DNA of 64,000 nucleotides, from NCBI GenBank assembly GCA_015342445.1, contig JACEFO010001653.1:1860001-1924000 (forward strand), read 5' to 3'. Within the stretch, counting starts at the first letter, position 1, and every line of letters begins with the position of its first letter. Below the pieces are notes generated by a model. The model was given only the letters and a program-made list of their open reading frames with translations. It was not told the DNA's origin and made no database searches. Positions 1-11,058 of this stretch are shown in pieces. The position numbers and the translations under genes were made by a program. This DNA is from Digitaria exilis. Lineage: Eukaryota; Streptophyta; Magnoliopsida; Poales; Poaceae.

Positions 1-618
1 ACCGTTACGAAAACAGAAAAAGAAACACGGAAAAGAAAAACACACACAGCTAGCTGCGGCGGATGGATGGTTGATAAGCATGCGTCAGCTACCGGTGACG
101 GAGGAGGAGCCGTCGAGGCACAAGCGTCGTGTCGCCGCCCTCCTTCTTGTGCGGCGGCGTCCAGGAACCTGCGCTAGCGACTGCAGCACGGCCCTCAACG
201 CACTCCTGGTGATGTACTGCCGGCAGCTGCCAATGCTGTCCAGGGCATCCACGAAGGTGATTAGTAGCACTCTATTCTGTAGTTGTTAACAGGTGTGCCA
301 TGACCATGCGGCCTTACCCTGCGCTGGCCAACATTTGGTTCACTCCAAGATCTCACGCGTTGTTGTGTTTTCTGGCCATTTCATGTAAAAGAGATAGAGG
401 TATACAGCAAGCTGGCTCTCATCACATAACTATATATAAATGTTAGTTGAGATATGTGCGTTCCTAGTCATGCAACAAATAAAGCATCAATTATCAATGC
501 ATGGTTGCAGGTGCGTCATGCAAAATTAAAGGCACCAAATTAGTTAGCCTACACTAAGGTTGTGACTCGTGGGAAATCCATTTCACTAAACAGATAAGAG
601 AGCTTTCAATTTAAATTA
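1..618. other. Intergenic, no recognised gene
   Basis: Positions 85-270 hold a 61-codon GC-rich minus-strand open frame that resembles no family I know. It could be the last exon of an unrecognised gene, but no convincing upstream exon is visible. The rest is AT-rich and I see nothing in it. Confidence 0.3.
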
Positions 619-1251
619 GGGAAAAGTCTATTTTTCACCCTTCAGCTGTTACAAAAGTCTGATTTTCAACCTCAAACTACAAAACCGGATACTAAAGACC
701 CTCCAACTATCCAAACCATGCAAAATTGGCCCTTTGGGTGGTTTTGAGGGTGGTTTTAGATTTTCTAAAAATAGCAGAAATATTATTTAAACTTTAAAAA
801 CCATAACTAATTCATTTTGGACCCAAAAAATATGAAACCAGTGTCAAAAGTTCTCGTAAAATGTAACCAACCTATTGGTACAGCATTTAATGTTATTTGG
901 GTATTATATATTTATATTATTAGTGTTTTTTGTTTTTTAAAAAATAATTACAATAAAAATAAATAATATGCAAAAAAACTTCTAATGGTGCACCAACATG
1001 TAGGTAACATTTTTAGAAAAACATTTGCACTATATTCTAATTTTTCTAGTTCAAAATAAATTAGTTATGAATTTTTTAATACAAAATTATTTTTATTTTT
1101 TTTGGAAAATACAAAACCACCTTCAAAACCACTCAAAGGGTCAATTTTGCACGGTTTGGATAGTTGGAGGGTGTTTAGTGTCCGGTTTTGTAGTTGTGGG
1201 TTGAAAATCAAACTTTTGTAATAGTTAGAGGGTGAAAAATAGACTTTTCTC
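619..1251. mobile_element. Mutator-like MITE with long terminal inverted repeats
   Basis: The left end (GGGAAAAGTCTATTTTTCAC) and the reverse complement of the right end (GAGAAAAGTCTATTTTTCAC) pair for about 150 bp. The flanks are a perfect 9-bp direct repeat, TTTAAATTA, at 610-618 and 1252-1260. A 9-bp target duplication plus long inverted repeats is the Mutator signature. The 633-bp element is AT-rich inside and codes for nothing, so it depends on transposase supplied from elsewhere. Confidence 0.85.
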
Positions 1252-1659
1252 TTTAAATTACCGGTAAACCACAAGTGATTTTCTAGAATGCCACTTCTTG
1301 CCCAAGAGGTCAAAGATAATTTACTCAGTACCACCTTGGCTACGGTGTCTACGAGATAGTCACCAGTATACAAATTCAAATATAGAAGAGTGAACACGTA
1401 CTGCGTGCACTGAATTTGATCGTTGATAGAAACTGCACTTCAGCCTTCAGGTATTTTTACAGCAATAGTTTTTTTTCCTCCTCCAAGGCATAAACAGAGT
1501 GATTTACCCTGATGCCTCTGATTGTACAGGGAGCTTCTGGCGTAGCTCGCTGGCCGTCAGTAGAGATGGTGTGAGTATTTGACGAATTGGGGCCTATTTT
1601 GACGATGCATATGCAACTAGTACAAGCATCTATATTTGGATTGGGCCCTATTTTTGTTA
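1252..1659. other. Intergenic spacer between two MITEs
   Basis: I see no gene, RNA or repeat here beyond the target-site copy at 1252-1260. Confidence 0.4.
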
Positions 1660-2184
1660 GGAAAAAGTCCATATTACTCCCCTCAACTATAAGCAAAGTC
1701 CACATAACCCCCTAAACTATCTTTTGGTTCATTTTACACCCTAAACTATGTAACTTGGTGTATTCTACCCCCTAATACAATTTGTCTTTTTTTATTTCTC
1801 CATGCACAAGTTGAATTTTAATTTAAAATTTTGCATGATTTTAGTGAACATCACAATGTATGTCAAAAAAAATATATTATGAATTTTTCGTCACTAGTTT
1901 TTTATAATATCGTGTCCTAAGGATTAATTAATTATTTACCCCCATAAAAATAATGACAAAAAATAATTTTATATTTTTCTATCATGCATTATGATGTCTA
2001 CTATCATCTCTCAAAATTTAAACGCAATATGACACTTGTACATGGAAAAATAAAAAAGATAAATTGTATTAGAGGGTAAAATAGACCAAATAACATAGTT
2101 TAGGGGGTAAAATAAACCAAAAAATAGTTTAGGGGGTCATGTGGACTTTGCTTATAGTTGAGGTGAGTAATTTAGACTTTTTCC
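1660..2184. mobile_element. Mutator-like MITE, family B copy 1
   Basis: The ends are GGAAAAAGTCC and its near inverse, with inverted repeats of about 145 bp that contain the phrase CAAAGTCCACATAACCCCCT on the left and its inverse on the right. Related copies lie at 37875-38353 and 47578-53980. The immediate flanks do not give a clean 9-bp duplication, so the superfamily rests on terminal structure and resemblance to the element at 619-1251. The interior is AT-rich and non-coding. Confidence 0.75.
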
Positions 2185-2206
2185 TTTGTTTAAAAAAAAG
2201 AAAAAG

Positions 2207-3491
2207 TCACGGACACCATGGGTCACTGCAGGTACTTGGAGAATTCAGAGGGTATATGAACGGCTCGTGGCGGTAGAGGTTGCAGGAGACTGTGTTGTAG
2301 CTAGGAGTACTTGACGAGGAGAGGTTCACTGTCATCATATGGGGAAGGCACCCAACAGTTGTCTTGCTCACCATGTCGACGGCGATGAGGAAATTCGCCG
2401 GCGGCTTTCCTCCATCACGGCCACTCCATGGATACTCTCGCATCAGGAAGTAGATGGTCCGGTGGTCCCTGGCGTCCACGAGGGGGGACTCCGGCCGGAC
2501 GATCGGGAGGCGCGCCTCCTTGATGAGGACGGCGTAGAAGGCGTCGTCGTCCACCGTGCCGGCCTCGTCCCACGAGCGGCGGTCGGCGCTCAGCGTCCAC
2601 GTGGTGATGGTGTTCCGACGAGGAGCCACGAAGGGGTGCTCCGGCGCGCCGGCGAACCAGATGTCGTAGGGAGACACGTCGACGAACTTGAGCGTCGTCG
2701 TCGTCGCCGCCGCCGTGGTGACGGCGGAGACGTTCCGGAACGTAGCCAGGTGCCGTCTTCCGCCAAGCTTGATGGCGCCGGCGAGGAGGAGGAGTCCTTG
2801 TCCCTGTAGGGCCCGAATTGGGGTTCTCGTGGCGGAGTCACTTCAAGGTGCGCCAGGACGAACCGGCCGTCGTCCTCAGGGCCGGCGAGGATGCCCATGG
2901 TGGAGGTGGATTCGGAGTTGATAAAGTTGTGTCCGCACGAGGGGAGCCTCGTGAGGCTGGTCCAAGCTGCGGCGTCTCATCCGCTGCCATCGCGGCGGCG
3001 GCGGCGAGCCTGGTAGACGAACCACTCCTTGACCGACGTATGGTAATCTTCGAACTCGCGCATGAATCATGCACCGGCGGTGGGCCGCCGCCACTCTGGG
3101 ATCGTCGCCGAAGCAGCTACTAGGGCCTTCGCCTTCGTTACGACTGTTACTGCCACTCCTCGTATTGCTGCCCTGCCGCCGCCGCCGGCCGGTGCTTCCT
3201 CTCCGTCGTCTTGCTAGATGATTCTTCTTCTTCCTTGGGGTACCAGCCGAAGTGGAGGCGGGAGGTCCCGGGCGGAGCAGCGGCGCACAAGGCCACGGCG
3301 ATGCAGTCGCCGGTGGAGCCGAACGTGGCGGCGGTCAGGGCCGAGGGGACGTCGTCGAGACGCGACCGCCGCATGTGGCAATCCAGCATCACCCAGTCCG
3401 GCAGCGGGTCGGCGGCGGGTTGCCGATTTCGCTTTCGGCCAGGGCGACGATACGGGATCTGATGCCCGGCGGCCGGCGCATCGGAATCCAT
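2207..3491 (-). pseudogene. DUF1618-family gene remnant
   Basis: Three minus-strand reading frames together give the usual DUF1618 order. From 3491 comes an N-terminal block with PDWVMLDCHMRRS. From about 3060 comes EDYHTSVKEWFVYQA, then an in-frame TGA, then TSLTRLPSCG and GRFVLAHLEV. From about 2760 to 2207 comes TTLKFVDVSPYDIWFAG, ITTWTLSADRRSWDEAG and the C terminus. Joining them needs two frame changes and passage through at least one stop, plus the TAA that ends the first block near 3147. These proteins belong to a large grass-expanded family of unknown function. An unusual exon structure or assembly error could explain part of the damage, but a pseudogene is the simplest reading. Confidence 0.7.
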
Positions 3492-4569
3492 GGTGATTGG
3501 TGAGGCGGTGGGACAGGAACTTGATCAAGGAGGCGCCGCGGCGGAGAGCGAGAAATAACATACGCTGTGAAAAATAATCATCACCAAATTGTTTTTTTTT
3601 AATTTCGAGTTTTTATGGTTTATTATCGTGAATTTTCTCTCGTGGACGCGATTCTGAATCTTTTTAGCATCTCCTGCTACCTACAAATCAATTAGTGAAG
3701 AAACAATTCCATGCGAGATTCACATCTGGGAACTATTATAACTAAACTTTCCGACGTGAACTAGATTTTGAATCTTTCAAAATTTCTTGGAGTAAGATCG
3801 ATAGCTCCTGCTACCTACAAATGAAATTAGTGACGAAAGAATTCCAAGTTCACTAATTTCATTTGTAATTCTTTGTTACTAATTGATGCAGATTGTCAGG
3901 TAGAGATTATTGTCAATAAAATTAGTAAAATCTGAAGCAGAGTGTTGAGTAAAGATTATTGTTAATGAAATTACTCATTTTGACAGTGAAATTTGTAAGA
4001 TGCCACATTCAGGGATGATATTGTGATATCATGCTGGATAATTGACAAGGTACGATCAATTTAGCAATTAGTCATCAAATGTACAAAACTCCAAACATAT
4101 GCAATGTGAATCAGGTATTAAAAAAACGGTTCACAAAGGTGAAAAGAACACGTCGCCGCATAATTTCATGATGACTACTGATTTAGCCCAAAGCCCTGCA
4201 ATCTTTGGTATACGCAAAGCACCTGTCACTGTCCAGCACTGAGGCAGACATCACACACTGGAGGGTGATACAGCTCTGGACACAAGCGATAGCGGGCAAT
4301 TTTCTTCATTGTTCCACATTGGGGTTTTACCGCAGTTAACTGTGTCGCTACACAAAACCAACAAGCATTACAAATATTTCAACTAGAAGGAGAATTCTAT
4401 CCAAAATCAAACATACGTCTCAGGCCCCTCCACCATCTACTAGCATTGTCATCATGACTCCTTTCCTTAAGATCTCCTTTAACAAGAACAAAAATTGCAT
4501 TTTTGCCACCAACTGAACAAACATCATAAGTCGCATCAAGTTATCCACCACGATGCCACGCGACCGAAA
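3492..4569. other. Intergenic, includes eIF3f 3' flank
   Basis: The sequence is AT-rich and non-coding. A short phrase (CTCCTGCTACCTACAAAT) occurs at about 3670 and again at about 3804, a local diverged duplication. A perfect 17-bp inverted repeat with a 16-nt loop sits at 3817-3866. The last few hundred bases probably include the 3' UTR of the next gene. Confidence 0.4.
3817..3866. repeat. 17-bp perfect inverted repeat (stem-loop)
   Basis: ACAAATGAAATTAGTGA at 3817-3833 is the exact reverse complement of 3850-3866, with 16 nt between the arms. It lies in intergenic DNA and its function is unknown. Confidence 0.6.
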
Positions 4570-6608
4570 TTACAGGACTTGAGCAGCAGTGTTCAGCTTC
4601 TCGGCTATGCTGATTTGTGTCCTTGTGATGCTTGACAGGTATACCAGAGCAAGGTTATCCTGTGGCGTTAGTTAACTCGTCAGCACACAAAGCACGGTGG
4701 CATCTTGAACTAGCCGAGGCATAAAAGGTGAGTATTGTTTACCTGAATCTTGTCATTGAAAAGCTTATCAAAAGAAGCTGGAGACAACTTCGGCATTGAA
4801 GCAACAGATTCCGAGATGAACCTCCCAATTTTGTTGTCTGGTGCCACACGTCCCTCCTGCAGTGCAGTGTCATACATAGAGATAATCCAAACCGAAATCC
4901 ATATCGAACTGGCAAAATTCAGCATAAGAGATTCATACCACAACATCATCGACATATTTGTAGATCTCATCGATAAGAATGTAAAGCTTTTCCATTGAAG
5001 ACTCCATTCCTTCCAGATCATTGGGAAGCTTCTCCACCATTGTAGATTTCAGAATCTCAACTGTTGTAAAAATAAGAGCGATGAAACTCAAAAGGGCTGA
5101 CAAATATGGATGCAACTATTTATGAGAATAAACAAAATCATGTAAAGACCATATAACACAACCATAAAATGAAGTTTATACTGAGAGGAGGTAAATGCTC
5201 CATTAGTTTGTTATTCTCCAATAACTAGGACAGTACAAAACATTTGAATTTCTGTCAACCAATACACATTTATGAGAAATTTAACAAAGTAATGAACAGA
5301 TCAACCAATACAACCGCAGATGAATTTCCCTCAAACAAGTACCATCCATAATATAGCTATTCTATACTAATTAGGTCAGTACCCAATACAAAAGATCACC
5401 TCAAAGTCACTGACAATTACTCAATGTAGTCTGTTATTCTAAGCAATGTATAGCTAAGAGTTTTAGTTCTACAAAGTTCACTTCCAGCAAACCAACACAC
5501 TTTATATATAGCATGCTATGAATTAGAAATCAGAAAAATGACACATACATCCAGCTTTTTCTGCCTCAATCATCCTTAGATCCAAAGGGATTTCCTGAAA
5601 TTGTGCAGCAAGGTGCCTATCTCCAAGGGATAGGTTCGATGAGATGTAGGCTTTGATGGAAGCCTCTCCCCTAGTGAAGCCGGTGTCAACTGTAAGATGG
5701 ATGGGGTTTTGTACTTCCCTTGAGTAGAAGTCATGAATAAGTGTACTTCCCCCTGAAACACCAAATCCAGTTGAGAACCTGCACACAGAAAGGTATCAAA
5801 CAGGGTTGAAAAGTTTAGTAAGGATACTTGGAAAACTAATTCATAGACTCTGTAAAGCAACTTTTTTCTAGTACCTATAATGTGCTTTCTATTCTACCAA
5901 ACCAAACAGTCACTGAAAATAGCCCCAGAATTTATTTATATTTGAAACATGGAGCCACAATTGTAGAAAGGTTTTGCCTCAAACGCAATAGAACAGGCAA
6001 TAGGTGTAGCAGCTAGCAGGCATGGTATGAAAACAAAACCATAGCAACAAAGATGCAAGGGTACGAAAGTAGAACCATAGCAACAAGGATGTAAGGTGCA
6101 TTTTGTATGATAATTTAACTAGGTCATTCGATCAAACTAATTTACTATGGATTAGGGGTAAACAGAATCCAGCTGTTGTGAATAAGGGGAACTTGCAAAA
6201 AAAATGCAGAAAAACAAGAATAGGGTGTTCACCATCCGACGATAACTTCCTTGGGGTTGACCTTCTGGTGCGAGGCGTACATGTTATGGTGGTATTCGAT
6301 GTCGATCGCGACCTGCATCGTCACCCAGCATCAGCAAGCGCCGAATGGAAAGATCAGAGAGAGCTCGAGACGCGATGAGCAACCTGGTCGGCGGACTCGC
6401 TGTGCGGGACAACATAGGAGTTGCGGACGTGGACAGTGCCGTCGGGGAGGAGGGAGCCGAGGAGGGTGCCGATGACGCGGTCCGCCTGGTCGGGGCGGCG
6501 CACGTAGCTGTCGCAGATGTTGAAGAGCACCACCGCCTCCACCCGCGCCGAGGACGGCGAGGCGGACGAAGAGGTCGAGGGGAAGAGAAGAGCCGGGGAG
6601 GTCGCCAT
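4570..6608 (-). CDS. Eukaryotic translation initiation factor 3 subunit f (eIF3f)
   Basis: This is the eIF3 subunit with an MPN domain. It is part of the eIF3 complex that assembles on 40S ribosomes in the cytosol. Six exons: 6384-6608, 6233-6312, 5549-5778, 4939-5060, 4743-4856, 4570-4659. They join in frame to 286 residues, close to the roughly 290 usual in plants. Landmarks are VRRPDQADRVIGTLLGSLLP and the MPN phrase RNSYVVPH in exon 1, PIHLTVDTGFTRGEASIKAY in exon 3, EKLPNDLEGM in exon 4, and SSITRTQISIAEKLNTAAQV at the C terminus. The start is the ATG at 6608, just before the Ser-rich leader and conserved ARVEAVVLFN block. As in eIF3f generally, the metal-binding JAMM residues of active deubiquitinases are not evident. 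Four site II-type hexamers lie 163-253 bp upstream. Confidence 0.95.
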
Positions 6609-6770
6609 GGCCTCGATGGAGAGCGAGCGAGTCGGAGGAGGAAGCGGCGGCGGCGGCGCGACGGAGAGAGGAGAGCACTCCGTTGGGTGTTGTGCTGGGC
6701 TAGGGTTTCCTTTCGTCTTGTCTCCTCTGTTTCTTTTTCTCTCTCTTGTCGCGCTGCTGCTGAGGGCTGC

Positions 6771-6861
6771 TGGGCCTGCAGTTGATTTCTGACGGCGCGG
6801 CCCACTCAATTTGAGCAAGGCCCATGACGACTCAGGGCGGCCCGTCTGTAAATAATGGGCC
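6771..6861. promoter_or_regulatory. Cluster of site II-type motifs upstream of eIF3f
   Basis: TGGGCC or its complement GGCCCA occurs at 6771-6776, 6799-6804, 6819-6824 and 6856-6861. Clustered TGGGCY elements are known from plant promoters of growth and housekeeping genes, where TCP factors bind. Their position suits an eIF3f promoter. No clear TATA box is visible. Confidence 0.55.
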
Positions 6862-7316
6862 CGGCGATATGGTAAGGTTTTTTTTACACGACGACATAAT
6901 TAATGACCTGCCTGTTCTTAAAAAAACTGCCGAATGTATTGAAGCATAAAGTTCTAAAGGATCATCCGTTCATCATCATCATCAATCAATCTGAAGGGAA
7001 AAAGATAGAGAAGGAAAATAAGGTGTGCATTTCAGGAACAGAATGTGATCCGGCATTCAATCATAGTCGAAATCTGAACTGAACCCAGCCGGGGCTAAGT
7101 AAAGAAATGATGACAGAATGAAAAGAGTTAGTGTTACAAATTTCTAATAACCACCAATGTTTATGTACATTTGCTTCCAATCGGGCAATGTTTGCAGTTA
7201 CCACTGAACTTGCCCAACAATCAATAAATCGATTAATCTAATCTCAACCTAACGTACACAGACAAATGAAAAGTTAAAACGATCATCATCAGCAATCCAG
7301 CATCGTTAGCAAGCAT
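6862..7316. other. Spacer between eIF3f promoter and CHIP stop
   Basis: No gene is visible. The stretch next to 7317 probably contains the CHIP 3' UTR. Confidence 0.4.
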
Positions 7317-9636
7317 CTAACAGTTCAGCTTGTAGGCCCAGCAGTGCTCTTTCAGGTAGGCCTGCACTGCTTCCTTGATGGCCAGGTTTGGAACCAGCTG
7401 GTGCTCCTTCAGAGGTTCTCGTGTCACTGGGTCAAAATTGCCAACCTGAAACACCAGGAGAATGGCAAGTTAAATGGCTGCGAAGAATTATGTTTCTTGT
7501 GCAGAGACTGAATCTAATATACATCCAACTGTACTGTAGGCAAAGTGAATAATGCTTAAGTTTTTTTTTTTACATTATAATTCTTATCAGAAAAGAGGTA
7601 CAGTCTTCTCATACGTCTCGCGGAGATAAGATTTGATATAGGGGAACATTGATGTTATATGTATATACGAAGTGAACTAGTCCTAGAAGAAGGAATTGTA
7701 CAAGCAGCAATATTTTCAATACAAAGATACATATATATACGCATCACACAGCTAAAGTTCAGTGCGAACAGTAAGAGAATTTTCCAAAAAGGATGCAAAG
7801 TCAAGTAAAAAAAATGGGCACCTTGTCGAGATGTTCAAGAAGTACAGCCCTCTCATATGTTACACCACTTGGTGTGATCACTGGATCTCTAAATATCTCG
7901 AAAGTTATCTGACAGCAAAGGTAATTGGGAACCTAGGTTTTCACCATGGCATCAGCAGCTTTAATATCACAGATACTAGATAGAGAGAGAAAAAAGGTAT
8001 AACAAAGATGAAGTTGATTATAAGTACTGTTTTTACATCTGCTGGTGTATCGGCAAGTGTCGCTTTGCTGAAGACATCTGATAGCAATTTAATTTGTTCA
8101 GAATACTCATTGCTTGATCCATCCACAAGTGTGCCACTAAGAAAGTGATGCTCCTGCAGAGCACTTTCACAAGCTTCCCTGCATGTCCAAGCGATAAACT
8201 TCTGTTACAAGACTTTCTTGAACAGACAAAGAGGTAAATTGAGCATCCATGTCAAAGATGACCAATGTGCTAAAAATATTTAGGTTTAATACATTACATA
8301 CTTCAAACTTTGTATCCTCCAAACTCGTTCAATGGAATGTTTTTCCCAATCTAGGTATTTCGCCTTTGCAAGGACCTGCCAAATGTCCTCGGTCATTTTA
8401 TCCTCTGATTTTGTGGACTTCAAGAGATTCATAGCCTGTTTCCAAGATAATATGGAGTGATGGACAAGAGCTTAGTATTATATATACAGGTGGTTACAGC
8501 TCGTAAATCAGAGCAGTCAACAGGGAGAGGCGCCAAGGGGATGTTACTTTGTAAACACTTAGATAGCTGTACTACTTCTCAAAAGTTCAGAAGGCAGAAG
8601 AAAAGGCACAATGTACAGCTCTTGAAAAATGCGAATGAACAGAAAAAAAAAGGAGGTAAAGTTATGTGGGGATTGCATTGTACAGGTGAAGAAAACAATT
8701 TAAGATTAATAATGTGCAAAAAAGCCGTACTTGTACAGGTACAGAAATGTTATGGTAGTTATTTGTCAGAGCCATCTTTGTTATGGTAGTAATTGGGTAT
8801 TTTATTTATCATAAATGGAAGTAATTGCATGTAAAAGGTGTCTCAAGGGCAAGATGTAATCATGGAAAGCTCCATAAAAACACCTGAATACGTCATGTGT
8901 GCATTCAATATAGCTTGGGCACATACAATTTCACCATAATAAGGCCAGTCACAAGGAACCAAATGAATACAAGAACTTGTTGGAAATCGGCATCAAGCAG
9001 GGGACAAAAGACAAACCTTTTCAAATTCCTTGATAGCAAGAGAAAATTCCTCCTTTTCGAGCAATGAACATCCCAATAGGTAGTGCCCCTACATCACCAG
9101 AGCAATTAGGCATGTCAGTTTCGAACAGTTGTTGGAGTTGGCACATTGGAACAAGAATAAGAAACAAGGAAGTTGCCACCTTGACTAGAGTGTTATCAAG
9201 TGCGAGAGCTCTCCTGCTATCCTCTTCGACCGTGGCCCAGTCCCTGTGAATGCTCCAGATTTTCACTTCCTTTCCCAAGATGGTCCAAGAGAGGGGGAAG
9301 AGGTAGAACGAGTAAACTCACTTGCGCCTGAAATGGCATAGTGCCCGATTGATCCAATAGACGGGGACATCGGGGCAGAGTGCGATTGCCTAGCAAGGAT
9401 TCATCGTTCAGAAAACGTTCTGAATTTGATGACACAGCCAAGGAAGTCGCATCCAATCTATTTGCTTTGTATAGCCAAGGGGGAATGAAACTGGGGCGAG
9501 GCGATGGGAAGTGGGGTATGCTTGCCTCGGTGTAGCAGTCGATGGCGGCGCCGAGGCGAGCCTTCTTGAAGCAGGCGTTTCCCTCGATCCGCCGGAGCTC
9601 CGCCTGCTGAGCCACGCCGAATCCGCCGGCCGCCAT
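7317..9636 (-). CDS. CHIP: E3 ubiquitin ligase CHIP (TPR plus U-box co-chaperone)
   Basis: CHIP binds the C termini of Hsp70/Hsp90 through N-terminal TPRs and ubiquitinates client proteins through a C-terminal U-box, so it acts in cytosolic protein quality control. Eight exons: 9526-9636, 9322-9389, 9180-9243, 9017-9088, 8302-8435, 8037-8178, 7822-7932, 7317-7445, giving 276 residues (Arabidopsis CHIP is 278). The TPR part shows EGNACFKKARLGAAIDCYTE, VYWINRALCH and DWATVEEDSRRALALD. The U-box from residue 198 shows VPNYLCCQITFEIFRDPVIT, SGVTYERAVLLEHLDK and LVPNLAIKEAVQAYL. The protein ends WAYKLNC. The first intron starts with GC, not GT (GAG|GCAAGC at 9525), and ends in TAG. It is the only junction that keeps TEAIALCPDVP in frame. 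Start is ATG at 9636. Confidence 0.95.
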
Positions 9637-11058
9637 GCCTTTGCTTGGTTGGGCCGCTTGGGCGGACACGGCAGGAACTTGAAGTGGGAGGGACGATAGA
9701 GACGCCAAATCGAAGGACGTGTTCACCAGTAGGAAAGCGGCTGAAGTAAAAGGCGCCACCAAAAATTGGTTTGATGAATGTTAATGGGAGCCGTAGCGAC
9801 GAACCTTCGAAGGAAAATCGCTGCAAGGCTGCAACAAACTCAGATTTTTGCTCTGACAAAAAGAAGAAATAGCCATCAGAAGGCAGGCGTGTGGTCGTGT
9901 GGAGATCTATGGGTAGATTAGATCCATGTTGAGTATAGCAAAGTTTTTTTTTTAATGTTTCGATCATTTAGTACTCCCTCGGTCACCAAATCTATGTCGT
10001 TTAAACAAGCTAGTCTAATTTGTGTGACCAAAACGTCGTGTACTCAAGAGTGGAGTGAGTATAAATGTGTAAACACTACGTGCTTTTCCTCCAATGGGTA
10101 GTCCTCTGCTACTATTTTCAAATTGACAAAAGAACAAAACTCTAGAACAATGTCCTAACTTGATCAAAAATATTACCCAAGTATGTCTCAAGATTTGCAA
10201 AACTTTCAGTTAAAAAAATTAAGCTAGTTTTTTTAAAAAAATATTAGTTTTAAAATATTTATTAGCTTCGGATGGCTCTCATTCTCCTCTCTCTCGGGCC
10301 CTCTTCCTCCTCTGGCCATGGGTCCAAAGACTTAGGGTGAGTTTAGTTCACCCAACTTCTCCTAAAAAAACACTATTCATCCAACTTTTTCCTATTCATC
10401 ACATCCCTCCCACTCACAGAACACGCTTCCCAGTACGATCTACAGTGTTTTTCTCCCAATCTAAACTCACCCTTAGTGTCACGGCACCGCGAGCCTTCCC
10501 TCCTATCTTCAGCAGCTCCTTATGTAGGATTCAAAATGGCTCTTGGATACCACCAGTGAGCGTCGTCACCAGTAACCTACCAATCACCGTACCTAGCAGC
10601 GCCCTCGTCATCCCGCCCAACAATCGCTTCCACCATAGCCAATCTTCCTCTCCGAAGGCCCGACATTTCCCCCTAAATCCCCTCGAATCCTCAATCCTAG
10701 CCCCTGATATCTTAAAGAACAGTATGGTATAGCAAATTCGACAAGGCATGCCAGCGCACATATCCCTCATTTTACTACCAACACTAGCGGCTCAAATGAC
10801 GATGCCATGCACATAATATGGCAGGCCAAAGAATTACATTTTCGCAACGACTCTAGTGGCAGTCAGGCTGACAGTTCTACTTCTGCACTGATCTCCAAAT
10901 AATTTTAGAGACGACTAGCTGGCTGACTGATTTCCTCGACTGCACAAATATGTGAATGTCTAATATCAGTTGCAGCTGTAATCACGCGCGTCAACTGGTA
11001 GCAACAGTTTGGCGCCAATCGCTCGACTCAAAACCTTGTTTTCTCTGCCAATGGGAGC
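9637..11058. other. Intergenic between CHIP and RNase H
   Basis: This contains the CHIP promoter side, a Stowaway-like end near 9973 (TACTCCCTCGGT, with a loose inverse GAGTGGAGTGAGTA near 10060), the Tourist MITE at 10335-10472, and the RNase H 3' flank. I see no gene. Confidence 0.45.
10335..10472. mobile_element. Tourist-like MITE with TTA target duplication
   Basis: GGGTGAGTTTAG at the left and CTAAACTCACCC at the right are perfect 12-bp inverse repeats. TTA flanks both sides (10332-10334 and 10473-10475), the target duplication of PIF/Harbinger elements. The interior repeats the CTATTCATC phrase also found in the elements at 14577-14735 and 44873-45052, so these are one loose family. 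Confidence 0.8.

Noticed and set aside
2339..2809. 156-codon plus-strand frame
   Set aside because: Antisense to the DUF1618 remnant, whose conserved blocks are all on the minus strand.
10337..10732. 131-codon plus-strand frame
   Set aside because: Its first third is a Tourist MITE and the rest has no resemblance to a protein family or splice structure.
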